Source: Micavibrio sp. UBA2638
GTDB taxonomy: Bacteria; Pseudomonadota; Alphaproteobacteria; Micavibrionales; Micavibrionaceae
Direction of reading: 5' to 3'
DNA: 64,000 nt
Assembly: GCA_002359735.1 (NCBI GenBank)
Contig: DENS01000003.1
Location: 119,286-183,285 of the forward strand
Both the position numbers and the translations under genes were made by a program. A model generated the notes under the pieces. That model was not told the DNA's origin. It was given only the letters and a program-made list of their open reading frames with translations, and did no database searches. Of the stretch, positions 25,478 to 34,621 are shown in pieces. The number at the start of each line of letters is the position of its first letter. Within the stretch, counting starts at the first letter, position 1.

Positions 25478-26245
25478 ATGACAAAATATTCGCGCCGCGC
25501 CGCCCATCATCACCCGCTCGATCATCAAAATGCCTGTTATCCGCTTGCGCGGCATAAACGGCGCGGGGGTGAAGCCGGAAATATCTTATTTATGGTCTTA
25601 TTGGCCATCGTTCTGATTGCCAGCCTAACCGCGGTTATCAGCGGCACCACCGGCAATAACAATTCCGATATTGACAATGAAACCCTTATGATCCGCGCTA
25701 GTGAGGTACAGCGTTATGCATCGGAACTGGAACGCGGAATCGGTTACATCATGCAAAACGGCGTCAGCGAAGAAGACATCCGTTTTTCCATTCCCACCAA
25801 TACGACAGGGCCTTTCTTATATGAAGAACTGGCCGCCGATGGCGACCCCAGCGACCAGATGTTTCACCCGGACGGAGGCGCGGCCAATTACCGTGATCCG
25901 CCAGCCAATATCCAGACATCGACCGGGGGAGCCTGGGAATTTTACGGCAACACACAGGTGCCACAGGCCGGTTCAGACAGGGCCGAGCTTTTGGCCGTTT
26001 TGCCCAATGTCACGCTGCAATTTTGCGAAAAAATCAACGAAATCAATGCTCAGACATCGGCCCAGCCCACTGATGCGGGCGGTGATATTCATGATATCGC
26101 CAATCGTTTCAAAACAGGGTCCACCTTTGATGATGCCAGCCCCAATACATTGACATCGGCATCATTCACCAATTTACCGCCCATGCAGGCCTGCGTTCAA
26201 TCCGGGACGGCATATCACTTTTACCATGTCTTATACGCGCGCTAA
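25478..26245 (+). CDS. Prepilin-like protein, paralogue of the 16.0-kb gene
   Basis: 255 residues from the ATG at 25478. A His/Arg-rich leader of about 34 residues ends in RRGGEAG, followed by the hydrophobic helix NILFMVLLAIVLIASLTAVI, again a prepilin-like layout without Glu at +5. The body shares landmarks with the protein at 16027-16689: ELLAVLPNVTLQFCEKINE near two thirds of the length and the end AYHFYHVLYAR. Two conserved Cys (one in FCEKIN, one in the ACVQSG segment) could form a disulfide. It follows dacA closely. No assembly ATPase, peptidase or secretin gene is nearby. Function unknown. Confidence 0.75.
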   Translation: MTKYSRRAAHHHPLDHQNACYPLARHKRRGGEAGNILFMVLLAIVLIASLTAVISGTTGNNNSDIDNETLMIRASEVQRYASELERGIGYIMQNGVSEEDIRFSIPTNTTGPFLYEELAADGDPSDQMFHPDGGAANYRDPPANIQTSTGGAWEFYGNTQVPQAGSDRAELLAVLPNVTLQFCEKINEINAQTSAQPTDAGGDIHDIANRFKTGSTFDDASPNTLTSASFTNLPPMQACVQSGTAYHFYHVLYAR

Positions 26246-26334
26246 CGCGCCTTAACGCACGCAGCCACCTGGGCGCGCGGGCCACATCATCCCTATATAT
26301 AGGGTCATAAAACGCTATAGCGAAAACTGGCGCC

Positions 26335-26871
26335 TTATTCTGTAATTCGAAAGGCGCGCGGCGCGGGCTCCATCAATTCTTCAACTTCGTTATTGACGGG
26401 CAATGTATAATCATAGGCACCCAATATCTGGCCGGTACTGCGGTCAACCAAACGCAAACTGACATTGGCCAATGACCCGTTGGGCAAATATGTACCGCCC
26501 AAAGACACACCCTTTGCAGGCATCTGCTTTTTATCCCCGTTTTCGGCTTTCTGCGGCATATAAACAGTATAACCAAGCTGGGCAAAACGGGCGCTGACCT
26601 GTTCCACGACAACTTCACCAAAGGCCGATGTCATACCGGTGTTATTCGCATGCATGAGCGTTTCAGGCACAATTACGGTGCGTTTATTTAATGTGGCGTG
26701 GGTCAAACCCGCCAGATAATCCGCCGCGATATAATTTTTTTCTTTCAGATTCACATCCCCGATCATGATGTAATCACCCGCTTCTTCCAACAACATGGCC
26801 GCGCTACAGGCGCTTAAAGATGGAACAGACAGCGCCAGACAGGACAGCAATGACAATGTCGTTTTTTTCAT
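26335..26871 (-). CDS. FlgO-like lipoprotein
   Basis: 178 residues from the ATG at 26871, with GGAAGGGG upstream. The lipobox LSAC ends the signal sequence. The rest resembles the FlgO domain: ADYLAGLTHATLNKRTVIVPETL, then VSARFAQLGYTVYMP and LGGTYLPNGSLANVSLRLVDR. In Vibrio, FlgO is an outer-membrane lipoprotein needed for stable flagella, but the domain is widespread in uncharacterised lipoproteins and no flagellar gene is near, so a motility role is not supported here. It is the second gene of a two-gene lipoprotein operon. Confidence 0.8.
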   Translation of the reverse strand: MKKTTLSLLSCLALSVPSLSACSAAMLLEEAGDYIMIGDVNLKEKNYIAADYLAGLTHATLNKRTVIVPETLMHANNTGMTSAFGEVVVEQVSARFAQLGYTVYMPQKAENGDKKQMPAKGVSLGGTYLPNGSLANVSLRLVDRSTGQILGAYDYTLPVNNEVEELMEPAPRAFRITE

Positions 26872-26897
26872 GGCCAACCCCTTCCTTCACCCGGGTT

Positions 26898-27653
26898 TTA
26901 ATCGTTCAGATCATAAACAGAAGATTGATGGATCGGCAACGGCGCATCATTGCCTGCGGTCGGTACAGGTTTTTCTTCCACCGGGATGACCGGCAATCCA
27001 TCGGCGCGTTTATCCGGTTCGCCCAGTTGGGGCTTTATAAAGAAAAACCCGCCATGGCGTTCATAGCCATACATCGGCAAATCGTAATTGGCGCGGTATT
27101 TCGTTACAACCTTTTCACCATCAAACACCACCATATCGATAAACATATCTTCATATTCATCATATTGATGGTAATAAGATTTACGATATTCCTCATTCAT
27201 ATCGCCGAAATTGACATCACGGTTCAAATCGTCTTTCTCCATAATCGCATACCCCAGATTATAGGACCCCGTCTCGCCGGGCGCCTTGGCCAGAACGTAC
27301 CCGTTTTTGCGTACAACATCACGCAAGACATGGTCAAAGGCTGCATTTTGCGCATCATGATGGCGGGCGTTATAAACATAGAGCGCCTTTCCCGTCAGAT
27401 CAGTTTGCGCCTGTATTTGTGCAAACATATCTTCGGCTTTGACCCGCATATTCTGAAGAATATGTGCATTTTTTTCCGCGCTGTATTCATACCCGATACC
27501 GGACGCCTGCGGCGATGGGGGCGATTTATAGTCATCATTATGATACGTATATCCGGTCGGCAGGGCCAACGGCTTTAAATACATATTTTCGCAGGCCGAT
27601 AAAGCCAGAATTGCAATGACAGGCAAGGCCGCTTTAGAAAAACTATATGACAT
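26898..27653 (-). CDS. Putative lipoprotein, unknown function
   Basis: 251 residues. The lipobox LSAC lies at about residues 18-21 (ILALSACENMYLKPLALP). The mature protein is rich in Tyr, Asp and His, with segments RVKAEDMFAQIQAQTDL and MEKDDLNRDVNFGDMNEEYR, and a Pro-rich C terminus. No family was recognised. It precedes the FlgO-like gene by about 26 bases on the same strand, and both encode lipoproteins, so they may act together in the envelope. AAAGGTACTTC gives a plausible ribosome-binding site. Confidence 0.75.
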   Translation of the reverse strand: MSYSFSKAALPVIAILALSACENMYLKPLALPTGYTYHNDDYKSPPSPQASGIGYEYSAEKNAHILQNMRVKAEDMFAQIQAQTDLTGKALYVYNARHHDAQNAAFDHVLRDVVRKNGYVLAKAPGETGSYNLGYAIMEKDDLNRDVNFGDMNEEYRKSYYHQYDEYEDMFIDMVVFDGEKVVTKYRANYDLPMYGYERHGGFFFIKPQLGEPDKRADGLPVIPVEEKPVPTAGNDAPLPIHQSSVYDLND

Positions 27654-27748
27654 GAAGTACCTTTAACGTTGATAGAAATACAATTACGCGTGCGGTGATT
27701 CTAGCAAGACTTTCCCGCAAGGTACAGATCAGAATTTATTTTGAGCCT

Positions 27749-27973
27749 CTAAAGCGAATCCATCAGGCGCGAGCGCCCCTTATCACTCAGCCAGCATAAA
27801 CAGGCCGCAGGTTCTGCTCCGCTCAGGCATCGTCCGGCTTTGGTTTGCAAAAAGCCATTGGCGATATTTTTAACGACCTCCGCCCGGCCATATTGTTTTA
27901 TCAACTGCTCCAGCGACATTGTCGCTGCGGCGCTGCCGAAATAAAGTTCCAGCATATAAAAATCACGTAACAT
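27749..27973 (-). CDS. Small Fur-box-controlled protein, unknown
   Basis: 74 residues from the ATG at 27973, with AGGGG upstream. The fold looks like a small helical or winged-helix protein: MSLEQLIKQYGRAEVVKNIA, then three Cys in a short span (GRCLSGAEPAACLCWLS) and DKGRSRLMDSL. A consensus promoter overlapped by a near-perfect Fur box lies just upstream, so the gene is probably iron-repressed. The Cys cluster could hold iron or an Fe-S cluster, or act as an iron-linked regulator. FeoC-like is one idea; no feoAB is adjacent. Function unproven. Confidence 0.65.
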   Translation of the reverse strand: MLRDFYMLELYFGSAAATMSLEQLIKQYGRAEVVKNIANGFLQTKAGRCLSGAEPAACLCWLSDKGRSRLMDSL

Positions 27974-28007
27974 TGGATGATCCCCTTTGGAATAAAGAGT
28001 AAACGAT

Positions 28008-28026
28008 ATTGATAATCATTATCAAT
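28008..28026. promoter_or_regulatory. Fur box
   Basis: The 19-base palindrome ATTGATAATCATTATCAAT closely matches the Fur consensus built from GATAAT repeats. It covers the -10 element of the minus-strand promoter of the 74-residue protein gene, so Fur-Fe(II) binding would block RNA polymerase. Confidence 0.85.
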
Positions 28027-28046
28027 TATAGATCATGAAATGTCAA
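28018..28046 (-). promoter_or_regulatory. Consensus sigma-70 promoter of the Fur-controlled small gene
   Basis: On the minus strand a perfect TTGACA (28041-28046) is followed, after 17 bases, by GATAAT (28018-28023). The start codon lies about 45 bases further on. Confidence 0.75.
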
Positions 28047-28112
28047 TATATGGTATATATTTTTCAACAACATGCTAAATATGGGGTATGAATGCCTTTA
28101 AACCGTATCGGT

Positions 28113-29663
28113 TTACGCGGCTGTACTGCGCATTTTTGCAATACTGCTTGTTGTACTGTGGCCTGCAAATTCAGACAAAACCAGCACTTCCCCGCCATGT
28201 TTTTGCACGCAAGGGGCTTCGGGGATGTCTTCTACCTTATAATCACCGCCCTTAAAATAGATATCGGGCTGTAATTTCGACAATAAAGCAATCGCGGTCT
28301 GGTCATCCTGCGCCGTTTTACCGCCAAACAGAACAACCATATCAACCGAGGCCAAAGCCCCCAAGACCGAAGCGCGCGCTTTTTCATCATGAACCGGCCG
28401 TTCAGGGCCTTTCAAGGCCGAGACGGACAAATCGGTATTCAACCCGATTACCAGACGATCACATTTTGATCGCGCCTCGTTCAAATAGGACACATGGCCA
28501 TGATGCACAATATCGAAACAGCCATTGGTAAACCCAATTTTCAATCCCCGCGCCCGCCAGCGGCGAATTTGTTCCAGGGCCTCATCATCATCACATAAAG
28601 GGGCCTGAAAATTTCTGCTGATGGTGTGGGCCGAACTGACCGGTGTAATGGCGGTAACGGCGTGGCCAGTATCGGCCAGCGCATCCAGCAATTCTTTTGC
28701 GCGAATGGGGGCGGTGCCGACTTTAGAGACCGCAATCCCGCCTGCAACATTTGCCAAAGAGGCCGCCTGCCCCATATTCGCACCGGCGGCCAAAGCGCCG
28801 CAGATTGTGGCAATCACCACATCACCGGCCCCCGAAACATCAAAAACATCTTTGGCGGCCGTGCGCAAATGCAAAGGATCACTCAATTTGTTCCCTTCAA
28901 TCACACTTATACCGTCGGCCGACCGGGTTGCAATAACATTGGCAATTCCGCATTCCGTAATCAGTTTCGAAGCCGCCTGCAATATGTCCTGATCCGTTTT
29001 AACCGGCATATGCCCGGTTGCCTCGGACAATTCCTTTTTATTTGGTGTCACCGCCGCCGCGCCCGCATATTTACTGTAATCAACGCCTTTTGGATCAACC
29101 ACAACCGGTACGTTATGCTGCCCGGCCAGCTTCATGATCTCTTGCAATACATCGCGCCCCAGCAAGCCCTTACCGTAATCTGATACCAGAACAACAGAAA
29201 CTGTTGGTATCAATTGCTTGATTTTATCCAGCACCATATCTGCGATATCCGGCAATAAAGGCATTTTTTTCTCGTAATCGCTACGCAATAATTGCTGATG
29301 ACCCGCCAAAAACCTGGTTTTTACTGTCGTCGGACGTGCCGGATCGCAAATCAACCCCTCTGCCGATAACCCTAGTGATTGTATCTCCTGGCGGACAATG
29401 TCGCCCGCAGCGTCATCGCCCAAAACGGACACAATAACGGCGCGGGTTTTTAAGCCATTCAACGAACACAGCGCATTACCAGCTCCGCCCAACATTTTAT
29501 CTTCGCGCGTGATGGATAAAATCGGCACCGGGCTTTCGGGTGATATGCGGTCCACTTCACCATAGACGAAACGATCCAGCATAATATCACCAATAACCAT
29601 CACATGTTTACCCGCCATATCTGTTATGATTTTTGTAAGATGATCTGCTGTATGCGCTTGCAC
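28113..29663 (-). CDS. hldE: Bifunctional heptose-7-phosphate kinase / heptose-1-phosphate adenylyltransferase
   Basis: Two enzymes of ADP-heptose synthesis in one chain (516 residues). The N-terminal PfkB-type kinase has GGAGNALCSL, DYGKGLLG and the anion-hole motif DVSGAGDVV. The C-terminal nucleotidyltransferase begins GFTNGCFDIVHHGHVSYL with the HxGH active site. The product is used for the LPS inner core. The chosen start is a GTG at 29663 with GGGAG seven bases upstream; the frame is open for 42 more codons, but that extension is basic and unlike the family. It diverges from the LapG-like gene, with about 150 bases between starts. Confidence 0.95.
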   Translation of the reverse strand: MQAHTADHLTKIITDMAGKHVMVIGDIMLDRFVYGEVDRISPESPVPILSITREDKMLGGAGNALCSLNGLKTRAVIVSVLGDDAAGDIVRQEIQSLGLSAEGLICDPARPTTVKTRFLAGHQQLLRSDYEKKMPLLPDIADMVLDKIKQLIPTVSVVLVSDYGKGLLGRDVLQEIMKLAGQHNVPVVVDPKGVDYSKYAGAAAVTPNKKELSEATGHMPVKTDQDILQAASKLITECGIANVIATRSADGISVIEGNKLSDPLHLRTAAKDVFDVSGAGDVVIATICGALAAGANMGQAASLANVAGGIAVSKVGTAPIRAKELLDALADTGHAVTAITPVSSAHTISRNFQAPLCDDDEALEQIRRWRARGLKIGFTNGCFDIVHHGHVSYLNEARSKCDRLVIGLNTDLSVSALKGPERPVHDEKARASVLGALASVDMVVLFGGKTAQDDQTAIALLSKLQPDIYFKGGDYKVEDIPEAPCVQKHGGEVLVLSEFAGHSTTSSIAKMRSTAA

Positions 29664-29813
29664 GTTGTATCTCCCGAGCGGATTTTTATCGTTTTTATGC
29701 CATTTTTGTAAAAAATATGCCCTTTTATGCCGTTTTGTTAGGAATTCGTCAATCATTACGATGTTACCATAAGCATATAGAGGCAACACATATCATTACG
29801 GGAAGGGGCACAC

Positions 29814-30776
29814 GTGGGATATAATAAAAACAATACGCACGATAAATCTGCCGCAAAATCAGGGGTATTATCTCATATAAAAACATATCTGGAACGCAAC
29901 CGCATTGGCGAGTTGATGGTGGTCAAAGGCCATATTTCACCCCAGCAATTGCTGGACATTTTGCGTTTACAAAAAGAAAAGAAAAAGCCAATTGGCCAAA
30001 TTCTGGTCGAATATAACTATATTTCGCGGTTTCAACTGCAAAAAACCTTATGGCGCCAACGTATGCTCAGAACCACAGCCGGGTTCTTATTATGCATGCT
30101 GTCCATGTCATCCTTCGGGTCAAAAAAGGCGCGCGCCGACTTTATTAAGGACGTGCCGGCCAAGATATCTATTTCGGCAACAGCGCATTTTACGGCCGTG
30201 GCCAGTTACCCGGCCCTGTTTGGTACCGATGAAAAGGCCAATTCCAATTTGAAGCCCTTTACCAAATGGACGGAAATGTTCGAACGTTTTGATCGCGATC
30301 TAAAATCAGCCAGCGCCCAGAATGAAATTAACAAATGGCAGAAAAAATTAAGCACATTTAAAGGCCTGCCGTTAAAAAGCATGGCCGATAAAGTCAATGA
30401 ATTTGTCAATGAGACCCGTTATATCGTTGATCAAAAAAATTACGGCAAAAGTGATTACTGGGCAACGCCAGTGGAATTTTTACAACGCGGCGGTGATTGC
30501 GAAGATTTTGCCATCGCAAAATACACGGCGCTACGTACGCTTGGCGTGCCGGAAGAACGCCTGCGCATTGCCATTGTCCATGACAATTTGAAAAACATAC
30601 CGCATGCTATTTTGATCGTTTATACCGATCAGGGCACATATCTTCTGGACAATCAGCAAGAAAAACTGGTGAGCGCGGAAAGTTATAATCGCTATCGCCC
30701 GATTTTTTCGATTAATCGTCAGGCCTGGTGGTTACACACAGCACCAAAAACAACCGTTTTGGCCAGCGCGGAATAA
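29814..30776 (+). CDS. Transglutaminase-like cysteine protease (LapG-like) with N-terminal MshEN-type domain
   Basis: 320 residues from a GTG with GGAAGGGG upstream. Residues 30-53 and 59-82 are two 24-residue motifs of pattern R/P-I-G-x-x-L/I-x-V-x-x-G/N-x-I-x4-L-x3-L-x2-Q, separated by exactly five residues (54-58), as in the c-di-GMP-binding MshEN fold. A membrane segment follows (about 87-101), then a BTLCP/DUF920 domain with the triad C229 (GGDCEDFAIAKY), H264 and D279. LapG-type proteases cleave surface adhesins in the periplasm under c-di-GMP control through LapD. Here sensor and protease may be one chain. The topology and ligand are inferred. Confidence 0.88.
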   Translation: MGYNKNNTHDKSAAKSGVLSHIKTYLERNRIGELMVVKGHISPQQLLDILRLQKEKKKPIGQILVEYNYISRFQLQKTLWRQRMLRTTAGFLLCMLSMSSFGSKKARADFIKDVPAKISISATAHFTAVASYPALFGTDEKANSNLKPFTKWTEMFERFDRDLKSASAQNEINKWQKKLSTFKGLPLKSMADKVNEFVNETRYIVDQKNYGKSDYWATPVEFLQRGGDCEDFAIAKYTALRTLGVPEERLRIAIVHDNLKNIPHAILIVYTDQGTYLLDNQQEKLVSAESYNRYRPIFSINRQAWWLHTAPKTTVLASAE

Positions 30777-30805
30777 AATCACTCCGCCATTTATAAACAA
30801 AACCG

Positions 30806-30833
30806 CGCCGCGCCCAATTTGTGCGGCGTTTTC
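30806..30833 (+). terminator. Weak intrinsic terminator after the LapG-like gene
   Basis: CGCCGC (30806-30811) pairs with GCGGCG (30823-30828), followed by TTTTC. The stem is only six bases, so it is less certain than the others. Confidence 0.5.
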
Positions 30834-30881
30834 TTATCCGGGCCAATAATAAAAAACACGGCCATTTGTCGTTCTAAAGGA

Positions 30882-31964
30882 TTAATAGCGCGGGCGGCGT
30901 TTCAATATCGGGGTTTCCACAAACCTGAAAAACCCGTAACTGAATGCGATAATAAAGCACACGGTTAAGACCAGCTTTTCAAAACTGGGCACCGACCCAT
31001 CCGGGAAAAACAGCTTTAAAAACACCAGATGAAAAATATAAAGCGGATAGGAAATATCGGCCAAAAACCGAATGACATCCGTATTTTCAAAATGCCAGTT
31101 TTTTACCGCATATGTAACAATGGCGGCGCAAACAACCGGGCAGGCAATGAACACCAGATCCAACCCTATCCGGCCATATGGAACCGTTGCCATATGTTTC
31201 CATGAAAACAACAAAAATACGGTTATCATCAACGCGCAGAGCACAGATATATAAAACGCCCGCCTGGAAATATGTGTAATGAAGATGCCAAACATCGCGC
31301 CATAGGCAATACTATCAATGCGCATAATCAAACTTTTTCTAATGCTGGTATCCCAGCCCGCCAAATCGTAATCCCAGCCAAAACGTACGGCCATAGAAAA
31401 CGCCATCATGCAAATCAACGCAGCCCAGAATACGCGGTTTCGCTGCTTTATCACCAAGGAGAAAAGCACGATTAAAATGGGGAAGGCCACATAGAAAATT
31501 TCTTCTACAGCCATGCTCCATGACACATTAAAAAAAGACGTATCTATGCCTTCGATGCTTTGCATGAAAAAGAGGAAATGCCAAATATTGTCCGGCAAGG
31601 GGCGCCCTTGATATAAATAAAGCAGAATAAAGGCCATTAATCCGCATTAATAGGTTGGCAAGGTGCGATACCATCGCCGCCGCAAAAAGACCGACAATGA
31701 TTGTTTAAAATCAGGGTCATGATATAGCCGGTATAAGATTGGCCCCAGCAAAACCCCCGATAACGCAAAAAAGATTTCTACGCCCCAAAAACCAAATAAT
31801 TCAAAAAACGGATAGTGATATTGTTGTTCATTTTGATACCCCAATAAGGTGAGAACGACCAGTTTCAAATGGGCAAACAACACCATCATGGCGGCCACGC
31901 CGCGAAACAAATCAAAAACGGGGTTATAATGCTTTATCTGGTCGGTTCTGGCGTTCATGCCCAT
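30882..31964 (-). pseudogene. Acyltransferase 3 family gene split by one in-frame stop
   Basis: An OafA-like membrane acyltransferase read in one frame from 31964 to 30882, interrupted by a single TAA at 31647-31649. The N-terminal part has DLFRGVAAMMVLFAHLK and FFALSGVLLGPILYR and stops at WYRTLPTY. Three codons after the stop the same frame resumes at an ATG (31637) with SWSMAVEEIFYVAFP and ends FFRFVETPILKRRPRY. The intact paralogues carry Tyr where the stop falls (LPAFYGG, LPAYYAA), so a Tyr codon became TAA. Reinitiation at 31637 could still yield two pieces, but loss of function is more likely. The start lies three bases after the paralogue's stop. Confidence 0.82.
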
Positions 31965-31967
31965 TCT

Positions 31968-33074
31968 TTATACGCCCTCTTTGTCTTTGGTTTGATAGCG
32001 CGGACGGCGGTTCAATATCGGGGTTTCCACGCATTTAAAAAATGCAAAACACAATAAAAACGTCACAGCAATATACCCGCCTATGGTCGAAAACGACAAA
32101 ACCATACCGATACTTTTAAAATACACCACCATAATCACCATGTGAAAAATATAAAGCGGATAGGAAATATCAGCCAAAAACCGAATAACCGGATGGGGAC
32201 ACAGATGCCAATGCTCGCCCAGATATTTTATGATAACCGCCGCGGATAAGGGCAGCAATATAAACAAAGCCTGCAAGATGATGCCTTCACGCAGCCCCGG
32301 TTGAATATCATGCCAGTAAAGCGATATATACCAGATTGCGGCCAGCACGATAAAAATGGCACCGGCAAACACGGCCGCCCTGATCTTGTTATAATAAATC
32401 CCGACCAAAGCCCCCATGGCAATACTATCCAGCCTGAGCAGTGAAGCCTGGCGTATATCGCTGTCCCAACTCTCAAAATCCTGAAGCTGGACCATGCGCA
32501 TGACCAATGAAAAGATAATCAATCCGCCAATTGCCAATTGAAAGGAATGAGCGGCACTACGCTTACCAACAAAAAACGCGCCCGCCACACATACGGTAAA
32601 AACCACATAAAACAACTCTTCAATGCTGATGCTCCATGCGATTTGATAAAATTGATCATGCTGCCCCCATAAATTCTGCACAAAAAAGAAGTAAGAAGGA
32701 ACAAAAGCCGCAATTTCGCCTGGATTATAAACGCCGGTCAGATAATGCGTCACCGACCAGGCGATCAACCCACCATAAAAGGCAGGCAAGGTCCGGTACC
32801 AGCGCCGCTGTAGAAAAATTTTAACCTGCTGAAACGGGTTATCTTTTAAAAAATGCCGGTATAAAATCGGCCCCAATAAAATACCCGATAAGGCGAAAAA
32901 GAATTCAACACTGATAAAGGCCAGCGTATCCATAATATCAATACGGAAATGAGCATCGGCCACGATGGTCAATAACGGATAAAGATGCGCAAGAAAAACC
33001 AGCAATGCGGCCACCCCGCGCACCAGATCATACACCGCGTTATAATTTGATATTTGGTCGGTTCTGGCGCTCAA
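31968..33074 (-). CDS. Acyltransferase 3 (OafA/YrhL-like) membrane protein
   Basis: 368 residues with about ten membrane helices. Family features are VYDLVRGVAALLVFLAHLYP with the conserved His after the first helix, FFALSGILLGPILYRHF, WYRTLPAFYGG and SISIEELFYVVF. Such proteins transfer acyl groups such as acetyl to sugars of O-antigen, exopolysaccharide or peptidoglycan. The start is a TTG at 33074 with AAGGG upstream, supported by the same N terminus in the two paralogues. It lies between pyk and the disrupted copy, on the same strand. Confidence 0.9.
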   Translation of the reverse strand: MSARTDQISNYNAVYDLVRGVAALLVFLAHLYPLLTIVADAHFRIDIMDTLAFISVEFFFALSGILLGPILYRHFLKDNPFQQVKIFLQRRWYRTLPAFYGGLIAWSVTHYLTGVYNPGEIAAFVPSYFFFVQNLWGQHDQFYQIAWSISIEELFYVVFTVCVAGAFFVGKRSAAHSFQLAIGGLIIFSLVMRMVQLQDFESWDSDIRQASLLRLDSIAMGALVGIYYNKIRAAVFAGAIFIVLAAIWYISLYWHDIQPGLREGIILQALFILLPLSAAVIIKYLGEHWHLCPHPVIRFLADISYPLYIFHMVIMVVYFKSIGMVLSFSTIGGYIAVTFLLCFAFFKCVETPILNRRPRYQTKDKEGV

Positions 33075-33130
33075 ATCCCGTGCCCTTTTGTCCCGTTCAA
33101 AGACTTTTTCCCATGCCGCGTCAGGTTTTA

Positions 33131-34561
33131 TTACACCCAGGCAATCCGCAAAATATTGGTTGACCCTGGCGTCCCGAATGGAACGCCCGCCGTCATCACA
33201 AATTTATCGCCTTTTACGGCATACCCCATGTCTTTTACAATAGAGGCCGCATGAATGGCAGGGCCGGTAAAATCATCCAGTGTTTCAGGCGCATACACCC
33301 CGCGTACACCATAGGAAATGGCCAAACGGCGGGTTACATTTTCATTGGGACTAAGGCAAATAATTGGAACCTGAGGCCGCTGGCGCGCCGCGCGCAAAGC
33401 CGTCGATCCCGATGTCGTATAGGTCACGATCACCCGGGCACCAACATCCTGGGCCACATAATACGCCGCCGTTGTAATGGCATCGGATGAGTTGCCAACG
33501 GTATCTGGATGGGCATCATCCATCATTTTTTTATAGGTCTCATCTTCTTCGGTGCGGCACGCTATACGCTCCATCATTTCAACCGCCCGCAATGGATAGG
33601 CACCGGCGGCCGTTTCCGCAGACAACATAACGCAATCCGCGCCATCATAAACCGCCGTCGCCACGTCAGAGGCTTCGGCGCGGGTTGGCCGGGCATTTTC
33701 AATCATCGACTCCAACATCTGGGTGGCGACCACAACAGGTTTTCCGCGGTCCCGTACGAAACGGACAACCCGTTTTTGAACGGCCGGAACATCTTCAGGG
33801 GGGATTTCAATCCCCAAATCGCCGCGCGCCAGCATCACACCATCAGCCATATCAACCAATTGATCCAGACAGTCCAGCGCCGCAGGCTTTTCAATCTTGA
33901 CCATTAAATTGGCGCGGCTTTTTCCATCAGGGCCGGCCATCAATTTACGCGCCTCGGCCACATCTTCCGGGCGCTGCACAAAGCTCTGCGCGATCCAGTC
34001 CACCCCCATATCAAGGGCGGCAACAAGGTCTTTCCTGTCTTTGTCCGTCAGGGCCGGAATCGGAATAACCACCCCCGGCACATTTAACCCCTTGCGATTG
34101 GATAATTTCGTTCCCGATAAAATATCCACCTCGACATAGTCTTTGCCGGTTTTCTTAACGCGGGCACGCACCTTGCCGTCATCCAAAAAGATCAAGGCAT
34201 CTTTTTCCAACACATCCAGAACTTCCGGATGCGGCAAACATACCCGGCGTGAATCGCCTGGTGTCTTGTCCAGATCAAAACGGAAACTTTGCCCCTTTTC
34301 CAAGGCAATAGACCCGTCCTTGAATTCACCAATGCGTAATTTAGGGCCCTGCATATCGGCAATGATACCAATTGGTGTTTTCACCCGCTCCTCCAGCGCG
34401 CGAATATGCGTCACCAGATTACGGATATCGTCATGCTTTCCATGCGAAAAATTTAAACGGAACGCATTGGCGCCGCCGCGGAATAATGCCTCAATCTGTT
34501 CCGCTGTATTGGATGCGGGGCCCAAAGTGGCAAGTATTTTTGTTTGTCTATATGTGGACAT
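33131..34561 (-). CDS. pyk: Pyruvate kinase
   Basis: 476 residues, full length. It converts phosphoenolpyruvate and ADP to pyruvate and ATP. Key regions are TKILATLGPAS at the N terminus, FRLNFSHGKHDD, ADMQGPKLRIGE, MVKIEKPAALD with the active-site Lys, MLARGDLGIEIP, and VATQMLESMI. The ATG at 34561 is taken; a GTG at 34570 adds three residues. It sits oddly between two acyltransferase paralogues on the same strand. Confidence 0.97.
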   Translation of the reverse strand: MSTYRQTKILATLGPASNTAEQIEALFRGGANAFRLNFSHGKHDDIRNLVTHIRALEERVKTPIGIIADMQGPKLRIGEFKDGSIALEKGQSFRFDLDKTPGDSRRVCLPHPEVLDVLEKDALIFLDDGKVRARVKKTGKDYVEVDILSGTKLSNRKGLNVPGVVIPIPALTDKDRKDLVAALDMGVDWIAQSFVQRPEDVAEARKLMAGPDGKSRANLMVKIEKPAALDCLDQLVDMADGVMLARGDLGIEIPPEDVPAVQKRVVRFVRDRGKPVVVATQMLESMIENARPTRAEASDVATAVYDGADCVMLSAETAAGAYPLRAVEMMERIACRTEEDETYKKMMDDAHPDTVGNSSDAITTAAYYVAQDVGARVIVTYTTSGSTALRAARQRPQVPIICLSPNENVTRRLAISYGVRGVYAPETLDDFTGPAIHAASIVKDMGYAVKGDKFVMTAGVPFGTPGSTNILRIAWV

Positions 34562-34621
34562 TGCAGACACTGACTTTCTATATGTTGTAAAAGCGGTATT
34601 ACCGTCCCTATCAGGATACCC

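Noticed and set aside
26820..27578. Plus-strand frame of 252 codons opposite the lipoprotein genes.
   Set aside because: The minus strand has two good lipoproteins with lipoboxes and ribosome-binding sites. The plus frame has biased Ile/Arg/His content typical of antisense frames.
31637..31964. The two halves of the disrupted acyltransferase as independent genes.
   Set aside because: They are in the same frame, separated only by one stop and three codons, and together align with intact paralogues.
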